A stretch of 64,000 bases of DNA, taken from Astrocystis sublimbata. Its lineage: Eukaryota; Ascomycota; Sordariomycetes; Xylariales; Xylariaceae. The notes under the pieces were generated by a model. It saw only the letters and a list, made by a program, of their open reading frames with translations. It made no database searches and was not told the DNA's origin. Below are positions 1 to 12,861 of the stretch, one piece after another. The DNA lies in assembly GCA_022453515.1 (NCBI GenBank), contig JAJNNY010000079.1:1-64000 (forward strand), read 5' to 3'. The first letter of the stretch is position 1. Every line of letters begins with the position of its first letter. Made by a program: the position numbers and the translations under genes.

Positions 1-2302
1 CGCACTAAGTTCCTGGTAAGTTGTAACTAACAGACCTGGAATGCCCCTTGTACGAACCATTGATTGAGTTTCCTCCACCCCGTTGCGCCCCAGTGCATAA
101 GCTATATTGCCAAGCTACATAAGCGCTCGCCAGCTCTCTCAGCCTGACTCTTCTTTCGCATGCTGGGTGATAGTGGCTGACGTCTTGAATGAGGAAGGAT
201 GCGGTAGGGTTTGATCCCCTCGTCGCGGATCAAGTCATTGGAACGTCAAGTCGTACGCATAGACTACGGATCGAAGCATTGCGCTAGCCTGTAGATGGCT
301 AGAACTTGCGCTCACCGCACCCACCCTCTCTACTCGTACCTCTACACGAACGACAAAGAGGCATCGGCAATCTCCATTGTAAGCTAGATAGGTACGGTCT
401 CAGTCAGCCATGTTATCTAGAGGGACATATGTTTCCGTATAGAAAGCAAGGATTCGTATATTCCTATTTTCCTTTTTATGTACCATCGTGAGGTGGTACA
501 GTTCGTAACTTTGACGCGTAGAAGCGCGTAACGAACTCGATGGCAGCGGATGGTGTTCGATGGGTTCTTCCGTGGGCGGGGACCCTTCTAGAGACGCAAA
601 CGGAATGAGATAAAAAAAGAAAAAGCTGGGAGATTGGCTGATCGCCAATACTCACTCGGCTGCTTACATTAGCTCTGCAGGAGAGTGGAATAGAGTAGCA
701 CCTAGGTACCGACGAACATGACAAACCTGCACCGAGAGCTGTCGATTGCAAGTGACTATAACTCGTATTAGTCAACAAATTGGACAGTGTCAATGTCTTG
801 AAGGCTATCTCATTTAGAGTGCGCAGTTCTCCATACACCCTAAGATTAGAGGTTATTCGATAATATATCAGGCATGTGCACTTTATATATAGTATAACAT
901 TGCCTCCGCGGCTGGGCATCTGCTTCACCTCCAGTGTTCTTCTACCAAACTCCTAGGGCTGAATTCAACTACTAGTACGAGTATATGAAAACCGACCTAT
1001 TGCGCTTATCTCCCCCTATAACCTGGTTCGCAGCCCCCTTGCCAGGATATAAGTAAGTGCGGTATAGGTATAGTGGCGTTCGCCAGCGTCGCATTTGAGT
1101 CAGCAATGTTTGAGACCGGTCACTTAGAACGAATAACAACGAGGGCTTGCGCCACGTCAGAACGGAAGGATCAACAACCCTCCCCGAATTACATGTATCA
1201 CTCACTACCAGATGAGGACGACGGTCTGGCGAGGTCTGGCGAGGTCTGGTACTGTAAGATCGCCATTCGTTCGCACTCGGTTCTGGCGATGGGATTGCTT
1301 GGCACAGGAAGCGCTTCAGCAGCGTATGCGAAGACAGTAAAGACACACACACACACATGCATACGAGCATACACGCGGTGGGAAGATTCGACGTCCCGGG
1401 CCCAATCTACATGACTAGCATGCAAAGCGAAAAATAGATGTCCGTTACATAGTGCTGTGTATAGGTCTGGGAGCGGACATATATTCTTCGTGTAGCTGGG
1501 GGACTAGGTGGCAGCAAGCAAGGCATAGTCGTCTAATCTTTAAAACGGGTGCTTGCTGATGAAGGATTCCAATCCTCATCTTACATACCTACATACATAC
1601 TTACCTACATACTTGCTTACTTATCCGAAACCCGCAAGGTCTGAATACTGCGAAGTTGCCGTGAAGCTAGCTAAGTAGTGTGTGAGTCTGTGAGTGAGTG
1701 AATCTGTCCGGCAGTTTGATAGACACATGACAGGAGCCGGGCAGGATTGCGAAGCGAAGCGAAGCAGGACGATCAGAAACGCGCACCAGCTAATGAATGA
1801 GTGCCAACTTCCTGTCCCATATACGCCTTCGGCTCTTGCCATTTGATTGCTCATCAAGTATCATGCTCTTGATCGAGATGTATGTAAACTAGAACGTAGC
1901 ATGCCTGCTTACCTTATTCACCCTTACTTGCAACACCAGACAGATAGATTCTTACATATATGTGAATCTCTTCATGCGACGGTAGGACTCTATCATGGAA
2001 TGGCAAGCAAGCAAGCAAGCCTCCGGGCGAAGGTTTAATTTTAATCACCTTTTTCGTCCCAAAAAGCCACCACCGACTGCCTGACCTTCTCAGCCAGCCA
2101 GCCCTGGCAGATTGCATTTGGGGGCCGTGCCGAAAAAATATGTAGTATTCCATGCACCCACCGCAATCCCTCCCAGTCCCCAGCCGTCTTGCGCTTCTTT
2201 TCTCTTTTTCTCTCTAGAAGAGAGAGATCTGAATAATCCCGTCTGTCTGTCTGTGTTTTTTTTTCTCTGGCCTGGCCTTTCGGCCGCAAAAGATACTTAG
2301 CC
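1..2302. other. Intergenic region with simple repeats
   Basis: I see no protein-coding gene here: the open frames on both strands are short and resemble no family I know. It holds a short (CA)n tract near 1342-1358 and TACATACC/TACCTACA-type repeats near 1580-1621. The right end is the promoter of the surface-protein gene starting at 2303. Confidence 0.6.
2190..2272 (+). promoter_or_regulatory. Pyrimidine-rich core promoter tract
   Basis: A long C/T-dominated stretch, including a CTGT repeat and a run of nine T, ends about 30 bases before the ATG at 2303. Pyrimidine tracts just upstream of the start are typical of filamentous fungal promoters. No clear TATA box is visible. Confidence 0.45.
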
Positions 2303-3527
2303 ATGCTGCTTCGTGCCACGATGCCTTCCCTACACCTCCATGTACTACCTTTCCTCCTCCTCCTCCTCCTCCTCCCCCTAGCCGCGACCCAAGTCGTGCA
2401 AGACGACTGGAAATTCCCGCAGCTGCCCGACTACTCGTGGGAGCTGCAGCTCAACAAGGACTACACGCTGCAATGGACGTCGAATCTGCAGAACTGGTTC
2501 CCGTATTTCTGCGAGAGCTGCAACGTGACCCAGCTGGATCTCTGGGTCGCGAGCCCGGACAATAGCGCGAAGCACAAGATTGCCTGTAAGTTAGGAAAAT
2601 ACTTTACTTTAGTTCCCTTCACTTCATTTCACTTTATACAAAAGAGAAAGGGGAAAGAAGGGGAAGCAGAGAATCCGACGCAAGAAATACTTGAATATAC
2701 ACGTGTATACATACATATACATACCTTACATCACACACACAACTCACAAGTACCAAACCAAACCTAACAATCTCCCAAAACCAGCCAACGTCGACGTCAC
2801 CAAGACCCTGACAATGGAATGGACCGCCATCGTGCCATCAAGCGAGCTCTCGGACGCGCCGTCCTGGTCCTTCAAGTTCGTCCCCTTCGACACGGTCCCG
2901 GACACGGAGCAGATCTCGTCGCCGCAGTTCAACCTAACCGGCGGCACCTCTTCATCGTCGACTACGTCCTCCTCTAGTTCCACTTCAGCTCCTACTTCTA
3001 CCTCCTCCAGCAGCAGCACCGACGCAGCAACCGCGACATCCTCTACCAACGGCAACACAGATCCAAGCTCAACACCCGCGCCATCACCAACCAATACACC
3101 CAGCCTCCCACCCACAAGCAACAGCGACAACAACAACAACGACAATAGCACCTCCACCCTGACCCCCGGCGCAAAAGCCGGCATCGGTATCGGCGCGGCG
3201 ATAGGCGGGATAGCCCTTATCGCGCTGGGCTGGTTTCTCGCTCGGCGCCGTCCTTCATCTTCTTCTCCCGGCCAAGGATCTGGACCGCCGCCTGCAGAAC
3301 TACCCCCACCTTCATCTCAACATCCTCAGAGCATGTCGCACATGCAGACGTACTATAACGCCGGCAACGATTACTCGCGCGAGTCATCCCCGTGGGACGT
3401 CGCCGCAGCAGCCAACAACAAGCCGGTCCACGAGATGATGCATGAGATGCACGGCACGCCCGCTCCGCCGCCGTCTTCCGTCACGCCGTCGTCGCTGCCG
3501 CAGACGCACCGTTCGTATGGTTCGTGA
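2303..3527 (+). CDS. Ser/Thr-rich single-pass cell-surface protein
   Basis: Predicted as join(2303..2585, 2785..3527), 341 residues. The 199-nt intron has a GTAAGT donor and a CCAG acceptor, and the join keeps phase (Ser95). Residues 1-29 are a signal peptide with a long Leu run. Residues 30-145 form an extracellular domain with a Cys-x-x-Cys pair and conserved Trp residues. Residues 147-221 are a Ser/Thr/Pro/Asn-rich stalk likely to be O-mannosylated. Residues 227-247 are a Gly/Ala/Ile membrane helix followed by three Arg, then a Pro/Ser-rich cytoplasmic tail. This is the layout of fungal wall-associated or Mid2/WSC-like sensor proteins, but no WSC or other named domain is visible, so a sensing role is only inferred. 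Met7 is an alternative start; either keeps the signal peptide. Confidence 0.85.
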
Positions 3528-4119
3528 GCGGGCGTCCTGAAGTTCTGGATTTTGGTTTCCTTCAGGTTGTGTTTAGCTGAGTTGGGATTGTTCTTGTTTG
3601 AAATGAACAGGTCCCTTCCCGTTACGATATCTATGTAAAGGGCCTCAACACTGATAGGGGGCGGTTTGGTAATTCCACGGGTTATGTATGTATGGGACTA
3701 AGCGATTAGCGGGAGCTGGGCGATATTTCATGCTATTATAAAATACCAGTGTTTGTAATGATCACTTCTTCTGAGGTTTTTTGATTATAAGGTAAATCAT
3801 GCAATGCCACGCGACCTACCTAATCTTATATGATGTGTTGTTTATATTTTTAGAAGAGAGACATAATGGGAGGGGGGCACGGCGAACTCCATAAAGATAA
3901 GATACCCATTCAGGTTACAATACAGGTACTACATGTGAGTTATTTAGATTTAAGAGCCGCCATAATGCAGTGCTCGATAATGTCCTACTAGGTAGAATCT
4001 ACCTAGGTAATCGAAGGGTGCAAGCAAAGCAGACAAGCCGCACCTTGCGCCCGCTTCCGGCAGAATATATACACAACTCCCGAGGCCACTCTTCCAACCA
4101 GGCGAACGCCCAAAGATAG
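3528..4119. other. 3' flank of the surface protein and tRNA promoter
   Basis: No coding gene is visible. The first part is AT-rich 3' untranslated sequence. A TACCTAGGTA palindrome lies at 4000-4009, one of many such motifs in this window. Confidence 0.5.
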
Positions 4120-4200
4120 GGCACTTTGGCGGAGTGGTTAACGCGCGGGCCTGCTAAGCCCGTCTCCTCGGAGGCCAGGGTTCGAATCCCTGAGGTGTCG
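4120..4200 (+). tRNA. tRNA-Ser(GCT)
   Basis: An 81-nt cloverleaf without intron. The acceptor strands GGCACTT and AGGTGTC pair over seven positions with two G-U wobbles. Box A begins TGGCGGAG. The anticodon stem CGGGC/GCCCG encloses the loop CTGCTAA, giving anticodon GCT, which reads AGC/AGT serine codons. A long variable arm (TCTCCTCGGAGG) marks a class II tRNA, as expected for serine. The T arm is CAGGG-TTCGAAT-CCCTG and the discriminator is G. It is the only intact tRNA I find in the window. Confidence 0.96.
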
Positions 4201-4210
4201 TCCGTTGATA

Positions 4211-4216
4211 TTTTTT
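4211..4216 (+). terminator. Pol III terminator of tRNA-Ser
   Basis: A run of six T begins 11 bases after the tRNA 3' end, the usual RNA polymerase III stop signal. Confidence 0.8.
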
Positions 4217-5156
4217 GGAGGCTTTCCTGATGCTCGCTCGCTCTCTATGATGATAAAAGTGTTGGTTGAGATCAGACCGGGGATAATGAAGTCAGCTATC
4301 GCTCGTGGGCATGATAGACGTGTTTTATTGCTTCAACCACTGGCTGTGATCTACTTGCCACTTAAACCAAGTCATACAAGAAACATCAAAAATATTATAT
4401 GCGGCCTTAACCATGGCACATTGCATATAATACAAACACAGCAAACGTTCAACCAAGAACTAATACAACCACGATAGCACACATAAGTACAGGGCATAAA
4501 AGTTGAGAGATGTGTTTACGGTTTTTGATTCGCAAGATGCCATGCACCACTCACTCACCAACTACCTAAGATAACTAGGTACCTAGCCAAGTCCAACCAA
4601 CTAGCTGCTTCCTTCCCAGGAAGCAAGCCAGAGGTAACAATAACAAATGTATGTAAGAGCGATGAGCATAATGTCGAATCTTCGCCACGGGAGCACCATC
4701 CACACAAGGATCGTCAGTGTGATGGACCCCCCCTAACCGTTCTACGTCTTGAATTGTACAGGTGTATGTATGCACCGAGCGAGATGGCGGCTCTGCATAA
4801 ATGAATGACATGAAGGTATAAAGCAGGGTATGCAAAAAGTCCCAGCAGGGAACCATCTTCCCTTGAACCATTTTGCTACCGTAGCTGGAGCTGGTCCGAA
4901 GTCTTGAGCACAAAAGAGGTCGGGACGCCTCTTCCGCTGCTTCATCCAGGACCCAGCCCTTGACAAAACTAAAACCAAAAAAGAGCCGCCTTCGGTGATG
5001 GTGATCAGAATCCCAGTCCGTCCAGTCCAACCCTCAATGTGCTAGGGACTTGGCGGAAAGGATCTACCACTCAATGGCTGAAATCGTGAAAAGACGGAGA
5101 CGTCGGAAACATGCAATCGTGAATAGGAAAAAAGCCGACGTGAGCCAGAGCGCGCA
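4217..5156. other. Intergenic region; 3' untranslated sequence of the next gene
   Basis: No supported gene. The stretch next to 5157 is probably the 3' untranslated region of the minus-strand glutamine-rich gene. A CTACCTAAG...GGTACCTAG motif lies near 4561-4586. Confidence 0.5.
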
Positions 5157-6875
5157 TCACGCCCCTGGGACACCACTTTTGCGCTTGTCGGCACTCAAGA
5201 GCACAAGTCTAGATGCCTTTCGCTCGCCATTTTGACCCTCCACTTTAGGTTGACGCTGAGACCCATGCTTGAAAACGCTGGCAAAGCTATTGTCGCCCTC
5301 GATACTGGCTTGGCTGTCAACACTGCGACGCGACTTCTGGCGAGAACCAGGACGTTCGGAACCAATAGCCCCCCAGCCGCCACTAGCCGAGGTCCGTGAG
5401 CTGGCGAGACTAGGCTCGGCATCACCAGACAAGCTGCCCGAGCCACTACGCCCAGAGTCAGACTCGTTATCGGTGAGCGGAGTCCCGAGTTCCTCCGGGC
5501 CTTCCGAGACGGGGCTTACACTGCCACAGCTGCTCCCATGTCGACGTTCCTCGCCAGCCTTCTTGAGTTCGCGAACAGCTTCGCGGCGAGCCCTTGTCGC
5601 AAAGTTCAAGCTTCCTTCGTGCTTGGTTGTTGGCTTGGCCTTGAGCTTCTCCATGGGCGGAGGACCGGTAGGTTGACGAACGGGGTGCTCACCAGCACGA
5701 CCCTGGCCTGGTCCATAACTTCCATTCGACATCGGAGTTAGTGGCAACGAGGCGGTCTTAGGACCAGTCGCAGATTTGGATCCGTCGTCGCTAGCAATCG
5801 TCAAGCCCTTCATCCCGTTCGCCAATGATGACGACTTCTTGTGGCCGCGTCGGAAAGCATTGGCGGACGGGGGCGGGAGTGGTGTCGGGTCAACCACCAT
5901 CTCCTGTCGCTTAGGAGGGGAGATGGTTCGTTGAACTGGCGCAGAGTTCTCGGGAGGAGGCGAGACTTGAACACGAGGCATGCTTTGGCTCGAATGGTGG
6001 TAGGGTGCACCTTGAGGCGTGCCGGGCACATTGTCTTGATAATTGGACTGTTGCATGTTGTGATACTGAGCAGTAGTCGCATCAACAAGGTAGGTGATAC
6101 CAGTGTTGGGCTCGGTGTACGTGAACAGGTTCTGCTGCACAGGGACTTGCACGGCAGGAACAGCGTTGATGGATTGCTGCATGGCTTGAATGTGCTGCTG
6201 CTGCTGGAAGAGGGTCTGGAGCGCCATCTGTTGCTGCACAGCCTGCTGGCCACTGAGGTTCATAGCCGCAAAGCGCTGGGCTTGAGCTTGCACATTGAGA
6301 AGTTGTTGCTGAAGCTGCTGCTTCTGTTGTGCCAGGTACATGTTGGCGTTGAGCAATTGGGCATACATGTTAGGGTCCATCTGGTCTTGGATCTGGTCAT
6401 CCAGGTGGAGCTCCGGCGGAGCAAGGATCTGCTCCGGAGTGTAGTTGTGGTGGCCGCCACCCGACATTCCCGTCATGTTGTTGTTGTTGTAAGCACCCTG
6501 TTGCTGAGTCGCCATCCGAGGAAGAGACGTCTTGGGCTGACCGTAGTACGGGTTGTTGCCCGAATTAGCGTAATACGATGATGCACCATTGGGCCTACCA
6601 CCGTACTGGTGAGAGGGCGTGTCGGGATTGGCAAAGGTAGAGGCGGTAGCCGATTTAGGGGCCGTTCTAAGGCGGTCGAGCAATTGGCTTCGGGCCGTTC
6701 GGGGCGTGGAGACTCCAGTATCCTGCATGTCTCCCAGCTTCTGGGCGCCCAAAGAGAGAGGCTTGATGCCCTGGCCACCGCGGCGAGACGCCAGACCGGA
6801 GGGCATGCCCATGCCGGCGGAGGAAGTGAAATCGTTGTGAGACATTTGAGCGGAACCGCCGGTGTTCGTGCTCAA
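5157..6875 (-). CDS. Glutamine-rich conserved fungal protein of unknown function
   Basis: A single uninterrupted frame of 572 residues. The N-terminal third is rich in Gly, Ser and Asn and has the short blocks GIKPLSL and QLLDRLRTAPKS. Around residues 150-240 there is a Met/Gln-rich helical segment (MYAQLLNANMYLAQQ, then Gln repeats) likely to form a coiled coil or prion-like assembly. The middle is Pro/Ser-rich. A basic block near residue 420 (NFATRARREAVRELKKAG) looks like the most conserved part. The tail is Ser/Gly-rich and basic. No catalytic domain, signal peptide or membrane helix is visible. The composition suits a scaffold or an RNA- or chromatin-linked regulator, but that is inference. 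The upstream region is unusually long and gene-free. Confidence 0.85.
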   Translation of the reverse strand: MSTNTGGSAQMSHNDFTSSAGMGMPSGLASRRGGQGIKPLSLGAQKLGDMQDTGVSTPRTARSQLLDRLRTAPKSATASTFANPDTPSHQYGGRPNGASSYYANSGNNPYYGQPKTSLPRMATQQQGAYNNNNMTGMSGGGHHNYTPEQILAPPELHLDDQIQDQMDPNMYAQLLNANMYLAQQKQQLQQQLLNVQAQAQRFAAMNLSGQQAVQQQMALQTLFQQQQHIQAMQQSINAVPAVQVPVQQNLFTYTEPNTGITYLVDATTAQYHNMQQSNYQDNVPGTPQGAPYHHSSQSMPRVQVSPPPENSAPVQRTISPPKRQEMVVDPTPLPPPSANAFRRGHKKSSSLANGMKGLTIASDDGSKSATGPKTASLPLTPMSNGSYGPGQGRAGEHPVRQPTGPPPMEKLKAKPTTKHEGSLNFATRARREAVRELKKAGEERRHGSSCGSVSPVSEGPEELGTPLTDNESDSGRSGSGSLSGDAEPSLASSRTSASGGWGAIGSERPGSRQKSRRSVDSQASIEGDNSFASVFKHGSQRQPKVEGQNGERKASRLVLLSADKRKSGVPGA

Positions 6876-8400
6876 AAAGATGTTGGCGTACGAAACTAAT
6901 CTCGTCGTACCGAAGACAGAGGGGAGAATATTAAGGAGAATTCTATGTAATGAAAGAACGAATGATGACCACTCGAATGGGAGGATCGATGATTATTACA
7001 ATCAACTATATGATGGGGTTAAGGGAGGAAACCCAAGCAGAGTTGGTTGGTAATTACGGTGGGCACACTGGGTGCGGCAGAAGAGTCAAGCAGCTGGTGC
7101 GCTTCTGCTCGCCGAAGGGTGGCCTAAGTATTTTTCGAAGGAATCGATGCTCGTATGCTCGTATCAAACGTAGTTGGGTCGGAACGTAAGCCGACGAATC
7201 CAAGATGGCAGGCGAGCGGTATCAAGGTGTGAACAAGAAACAGAAAAATTTTGGTGACGACCAGATGCGTGCGGCGCAGCGGACTAGCTGTCTGGCGATA
7301 ATATTAAAAGAGGCCTATTAGAGGTGGAGAGCTCGGAATGGCGGAAGGAGTGGCGGTGCTGTTGTGATGGTTGCACCTGAACGATGGAGCGAAACACGGC
7401 AAGGCCACACTGGGGAACTAGGTGATCGAGGTAGGGCTGCAGAAGCGCCTGGGTTGAAGCACCTGTCAAAGGATAAAGTTGTCGATGGTGGCGGCCGACG
7501 GAGCGCAGAAGGCGGGAGGCGGACAGGCCGTGGAATGATCAAAAGACGGAGACTCGGTGCTAGCTCAATGGGACCGGGAGCAGCGTGACGGAGCTAAGCT
7601 CGAGAGCGTCGAAAGCGTCAGTTGGGCTTCTTTATTCTCCGGTTGAGGTGGTTCCCTCGATCGTCTTTTGTCTGGTGGGACGGTGGCAAAGCGTAATTGG
7701 GCAGACTGGTTTTCCTGACAACCTGGCAGGTTCTACCACGCTCTTCTCTCCTGTCTGCTCCTGAGCTGGCGGCAAAAAGTGAGGTTGGTTGATTAAAGCA
7801 GTAAAGGTACTGAGTAGTGTTTAGGCGAAACAGGACTCAGTATAATGCGATGCAATGCAATGTAACCTGAAATGGAACAAGACCGGGTTGCGTAACAGCT
7901 GAAGGAGAAGTCGATAGAACAAGAAAAAATGTACAATGATTAAGGTGTCGAACTATATGATGCGGATCGAGTCGTCCAGAAACTGCTGGGAGAGATGGTT
8001 GCGAGAGGCGTGCTTTTCGGCAGCTTCTTTGATTTTTTGGAGGCAGCGTTCCTGACTTTTTTTTGGTTCCTTTCTCCGGGGAGAATGACGCTGTTCTTCT
8101 AGATGTTGTGATAACAAGGCCGAAGCTGCGGGACTGGTGTCGAGAAATGGGCACGAGCTTGCTGGGTTAGAGCGAAGTCACGAGCGGGATTGGTCTCTCG
8201 TAATTGAACGATCAACTGCGATGGTTGGCGGAAGACGGGACGACGGACAGGGCACACGGGGCAGAGGCGCACAGGCACACAGCAAAAAGAAAGAAGATTG
8301 TCAAGAAGGATAGCACCCGAAGGGTTGAGGAGGGGAAGGAGGGAGAGAGAGAGGGAAGGTTAAAGGAAGGGCGGGTTGGTAATTTAGGAAGAGTTTAGGG
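6876..8400 (-). promoter_or_regulatory. Long upstream/leader region of the glutamine-rich gene
   Basis: About 1.5 kb upstream of the minus-strand start has no supported coding gene. Read on the minus strand it contains a C/T-rich tract (8325-8365) and several short open frames. A long leader with upstream ORFs, possibly intron-bearing, is plausible, as in many fungal regulatory genes. No transcription start can be fixed from sequence alone. Confidence 0.35.
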
Positions 8401-8784
8401 TGGTGCGGACGGTGGTGGTGGTGGTGGTGGGTGGAGGGGATGGGGGATGGGGATAGGTGGATGGGACAGGATGGGATAGAAGGGCAAGCTTAGGAGAGAA
8501 TTGGGACAGGGTAGGCGAGGTGTAGGCAGGGTTGAGCTTTAGCTTAGGCGGCAGAAGTGGGTAAGTGTAGGAAAATGGAAATGAGCAGGTACCTATCTAG
8601 GTACCTGAGGTAGGGCCTGGAGGCAGTGGAGGTCGAGAGGTTTCGCCGCGGTGGATGGCGAATCGTGGGCTGCTCGGCTGTGACTGGCGAGACTGGGAGA
8701 CCACGCCTGGGACCCCGACTGCGACGTTGTGACTGGCCGCGACAGCCCTTGCATTCGCCCAGGGAAAACCGGGGAGACCAGAGA

Positions 8785-8799
8785 GGGGGGGGGGGGGGG
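8785..8799. repeat. Poly-G homopolymer of 15
   Basis: Fifteen consecutive G on the plus strand. The length may be uncertain because homopolymers are prone to assembly error. Confidence 0.9.
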
Positions 8800-11700
8800 T
8801 GGGGTCCGTCTGTACATACCCTGCCGATGCCAGACTCCAGGCCAGAGGCAGGGACAGTGCGAATAAGTGGTTGTTGCCGCTCTAGTACTGGCTTAGGTTT
8901 GTGACCTGCATTACCTGGAGTGGAGGAAGGAGGAAAGACAGCCTATGGCCCAGTGCATTGCTAAGCTAGAGGTGTCTGACTTAAGATTCCTAATATTGAA
9001 TGCAATAGCCTACGAGTATAGAAGTACATAACCTGCCTTAGTGAGAGGCGGTTTCGCCGCTGGCTCTGCGAAGGAGTGCAGCCAAGATGGAGGCGGATTC
9101 AGGCTGGCCAACTCACTTACTTGCAGCCAATGCCTGGAACCTTAGGTGCCCGTTAATTTCTGCCGTAGACATTGTCTTGTCAGGTGGAGGTGCGGTCCGA
9201 AATAGAAGTTGACCCCAGCCGGGTGGTGTGTTACCTCCACTCTATTAAGCATTGTCTGCACTGTACGGGTGTCTCGCAGCACGAGATCTACAGAAGGCGA
9301 CTGGGCACAGAGTAGCGCAGTGCAGCGTCTGTCTCGTCTGTCTTGGTTGCTGTAACCTGTTACCTGGTTTCAGAGCTGGTGGTTGCAAGTGCGACCTCTG
9401 TTCAAGCTTTACAGTGCAGGAGAGCCTGCCCCCGACTGTATGGTTCTCAGGGGCAGCAGGTCATGCCCCGGTGGGTCAGGCTCTTGCAGGACCAAGAGGC
9501 GAGAGAGGGCCGGGGTGGCTGGTGTGCAAGCATGCTGATTTGCGGCGATGCTCAAGAGTGTGCATTAGATCGAGGGGATGACCCAGCCAATGAACGCCAT
9601 TTGGCCCCGGAAAAGCCAGGGGCTGCCAGACATTGACCAACCACAACTTGTGGATCGATGAGCTGTTCCCTCTCCAAGGGCAAGACCCAGGGCGCTACGG
9701 ACCTTCATCCCAACTCATATCGCACTGTGTCCAGCACCGCGTCTACTCATCTGCTCCAGAACGCCTTGCTCATCACGCTTGGTTATTTCGGGGTATCTTG
9801 GGGATTCACACAAGTATGTACTTAGCTCTGAAGTGCTGGGGTTCCTCTTGCCACATTTTCACAAGTGCTGAGATATTTCAATGGCAAGTTTCTTGTCCTG
9901 TTCGATTTCGTGTTCATGCGTTGCTCTTACTGGTCATCAGGCTGACTTAAGGCAGGAGAGCAGTCATCAAATCCTTGATTCCATCTTTGTGGCCAAACGC
10001 ATCATGCTTGCAATCCTGCCCGTACATGATCAGTAACACCAACACATCGCTCCTGTCACACAGCTAGGTAACACTGCGGGATGGCGGCCAGCTTTTGGCC
10101 CGGTCACGACTTGGCCTGGGGCAAGCCACACCTCTCTTAGCTTTAGCCCCAGCGAGCCCAGGCGCCTGGCGTTTTCCCAATATGACCTAGAGTGTTACTC
10201 CGACCCGGCAGCTACCCGACCTGTTTTTTTTCCTGCTAATGCACATAAATTTCGCCTTGCACTAGGTAACTGACTGAGTCCTGACCACATCTGTTGTTGA
10301 AATAGTAATCAGATAACAGCTGCCATATGAACTGATATGGATCTCAAATTGCTCGCTCCTCGAACGAGGTTAGTGATCTTCAATCTCGAGGGTCTCGGTC
10401 CTCCTCCGATCACTATCCAGCCCTACCTCGCCTTTGCATCGGGATGGTTTTTTTCCTCCGATTCAATCTACTCACTGACTGTGGATTCAATCCAGCTACA
10501 TCTAGGCGAGCTAGATAAGTGATCAAATTTACCAGTGGTGTGTCGTGTGACCAGGGCTTTTCACTTCCACTTACACTTACACTTACACCGTGGGCTGGCT
10601 GGGGTGTGACCAGTGAGTGCGGTGAGACCAGGGGTCTGTCTCTAGCTCTCACCACGGGGTTTCAGGTCTTTTTAAAGCAAAACACCAAAACTCCCACCCA
10701 ACATGCTCCCAAGTTCCTCCATCCAGCCCTACGCACTACCCAGGTAGTAGCTCCCAACGGGCAAGCAAGCTTGCTTGCTTACGGCTACCTACTGGACCTG
10801 CCGCCCCATCGTACATACACATAGATGTGCGCGACATCGCCCGGCTAGCTACATGCTTCCATACATGCTCGAGCTAGTTATGAGCATGTTTCTGGGCACG
10901 CAAAGTACCCATCAATCGAGGTTGGGGCAGATCTTCACAAGCTGACCGAGGTTTGAACAGCGTTAGGTAACGTACGCAAGCGCAACATATGTGTCTTCTC
11001 GACGTTGCACGCCAAGATTTCTGAAAAGAGTCCCTAGATACTTATAGGTTAAATGGACGGACTATGATCGACTATTCCAGCCCCTGAACAATGGGCTTTG
11101 TCTGTCTGTCTCGGTCTGTCTGTCTGTCCTCCAAAGCAGAGCCGAATCCGGCGATATTCGGGTCGGGTGTTGCTCCCTTACATACAATTCTCAGCCCTTA
11201 CCGAGCCACTACCGGCCGGCAGTTCATGATTCGAGGGACCGCCAGCCACCCAATGTCACACGCGCGCCACGGACGGACGAACGGTTCGTCATTCGAGTTA
11301 TTCCTGCTAGCCAGTTCTGCTATCTACCTAGGTACTTCAATACTTACCTCGGTGCACTAGCCAGCCGCCTTGCCAGTCAGTCAGTCCCTTAGGATAGTAG
11401 CAGACGAGGCGAGTGAGGCAGAATGTAGGTAGGGACGAAAAACCTAGAAATGACGCGCAGAGGTCCACCATAGGTACGGTACTTGAGCAGATCTTTTGAA
11501 AACGGTTTCGACGTTGGTGGACAAGGTGGATAGATAGATAGATGTCCATTAAGAGCTCGGAAGAGCCGAAGTTAAAGGAAAATCGCCTTATGTGAATCCT
11601 CTCCTGCCCTGCCCTGCGCCGCGCAACAACAAAGCGGACAGGCATCATGGATGGATGGACGTTCCCTGTTGACAGATTGACAAGACAAGACGAGACAAGA

Positions 11701-12180
11701 CAAGACAAGGCCTGCCTCTGATCGCTCGCGGGATGCACTGCTTGGCATAGCCCCTATCGAGACAGGCGAACAAGGTGCTATCCCTCCCTCCATCTTGCTG
11801 TCTGGCTGTCTGTCAATTAAGTGGAAGGTGAGTGAGTGGTACAGTACAGTATGCCCACACTTTGTGCTCAGGTCACAGCAGGTCACAACGCCTAAGAGGC
11901 TGGGGGTGTCGCACAATTGGCGTGATTGATTGATTGATTGATCTACGGGGCTGCATGAGCAAAGCAAAAGCACGACATGAACCGGCTATTGCTGTACAGT
12001 ACTTAGCACTCAAGCGCACGATAGGTACTTCGCGCTGAACGCTGCTGCGCACAAACATACAGTATAGTACCTAATCATAGAAGGGCGCTTAGCAGCAAAT
12101 GCAGCTATTTTACTTACCCCATCCCCATCCCCATCCCAACCTCTGATTCGCGGTTAAGCGCCGTTCGTAGGCAAGCCTGC

Positions 12181-12220
12181 ATTGCCTGCCATTGCCTGCC
12201 ATTGCCTGCCATTGCCTGCT
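12181..12220. repeat. 10-base tandem repeat, four copies
   Basis: The decamer ATTGCCTGCC occurs four times in register; only the last base of the fourth copy differs. Confidence 0.9.
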
Positions 12221-12805
12221 TCGCTCGCATTGGTTGTTGGGATTCGCAGATCCAGAGGATCTGTCTATTCTGGAGGTGTGGTGTGTTGTGGTGTGTTCTG
12301 GTGTGTGTGGAGGGCTCGGAGGGTTCTACAGCTTTTCCTCCACACACACTCACACACTCGACACACTTAATACAGACAGGCATAATACAGGTCGTAATCT
12401 GCAATGCAAGTACGGGTATGTGTATGCAAACAGAACATAACAGATCAAAAATAGATCATCCAACCTTGACGTGGCACGAGTCAAGTCAAGTCAGCCAACC
12501 AGTCAGTCGCAGGGACTTTTCACATTTTACCTTTATCTGCGTCTGGTTGGCTATGAATGCTTTGTTTTCTTTGAGGTTTTCGCCAATTGGCTCTGACAGG
12601 CAGATACGAAGTCTGCCAGATTTGGATGGGAATAGGGATGCATTGTAACAATAAATGGCCACGTCGTTCGCAGTAAGGGGTGGTGTGGTGGTGGCCATTT
12701 CTGATCCTCAGATCCTTTGGCAAAAAGCTAGCCTATCCCCTGATGGGGGAGTGGCCACCGCCGATCAATCGATTGGTGATGGGCCGCTCGAACCCGCGAC
12801 CGAAC

Positions 12806-12861
12806 AGACACACACACACGCACACACACGCACACGCACACACACGCACACGCACACACAA
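12806..12861. repeat. CA/CG-interrupted dinucleotide microsatellite
   Basis: About 55 bases of (CA)n interrupted by regular CG steps, in non-coding sequence. Confidence 0.9.

Noticed and set aside
5841..6581. A 246-codon plus-strand frame opposite the glutamine-rich gene
   Set aside because: It is the complement of CAG/CAA repeats read as Leu/Val/His; no family features.
12806..12861. Telomeric or centromeric repeat
   Set aside because: It is a simple CA/CG microsatellite; no TTAGGG arrays are present in the window.
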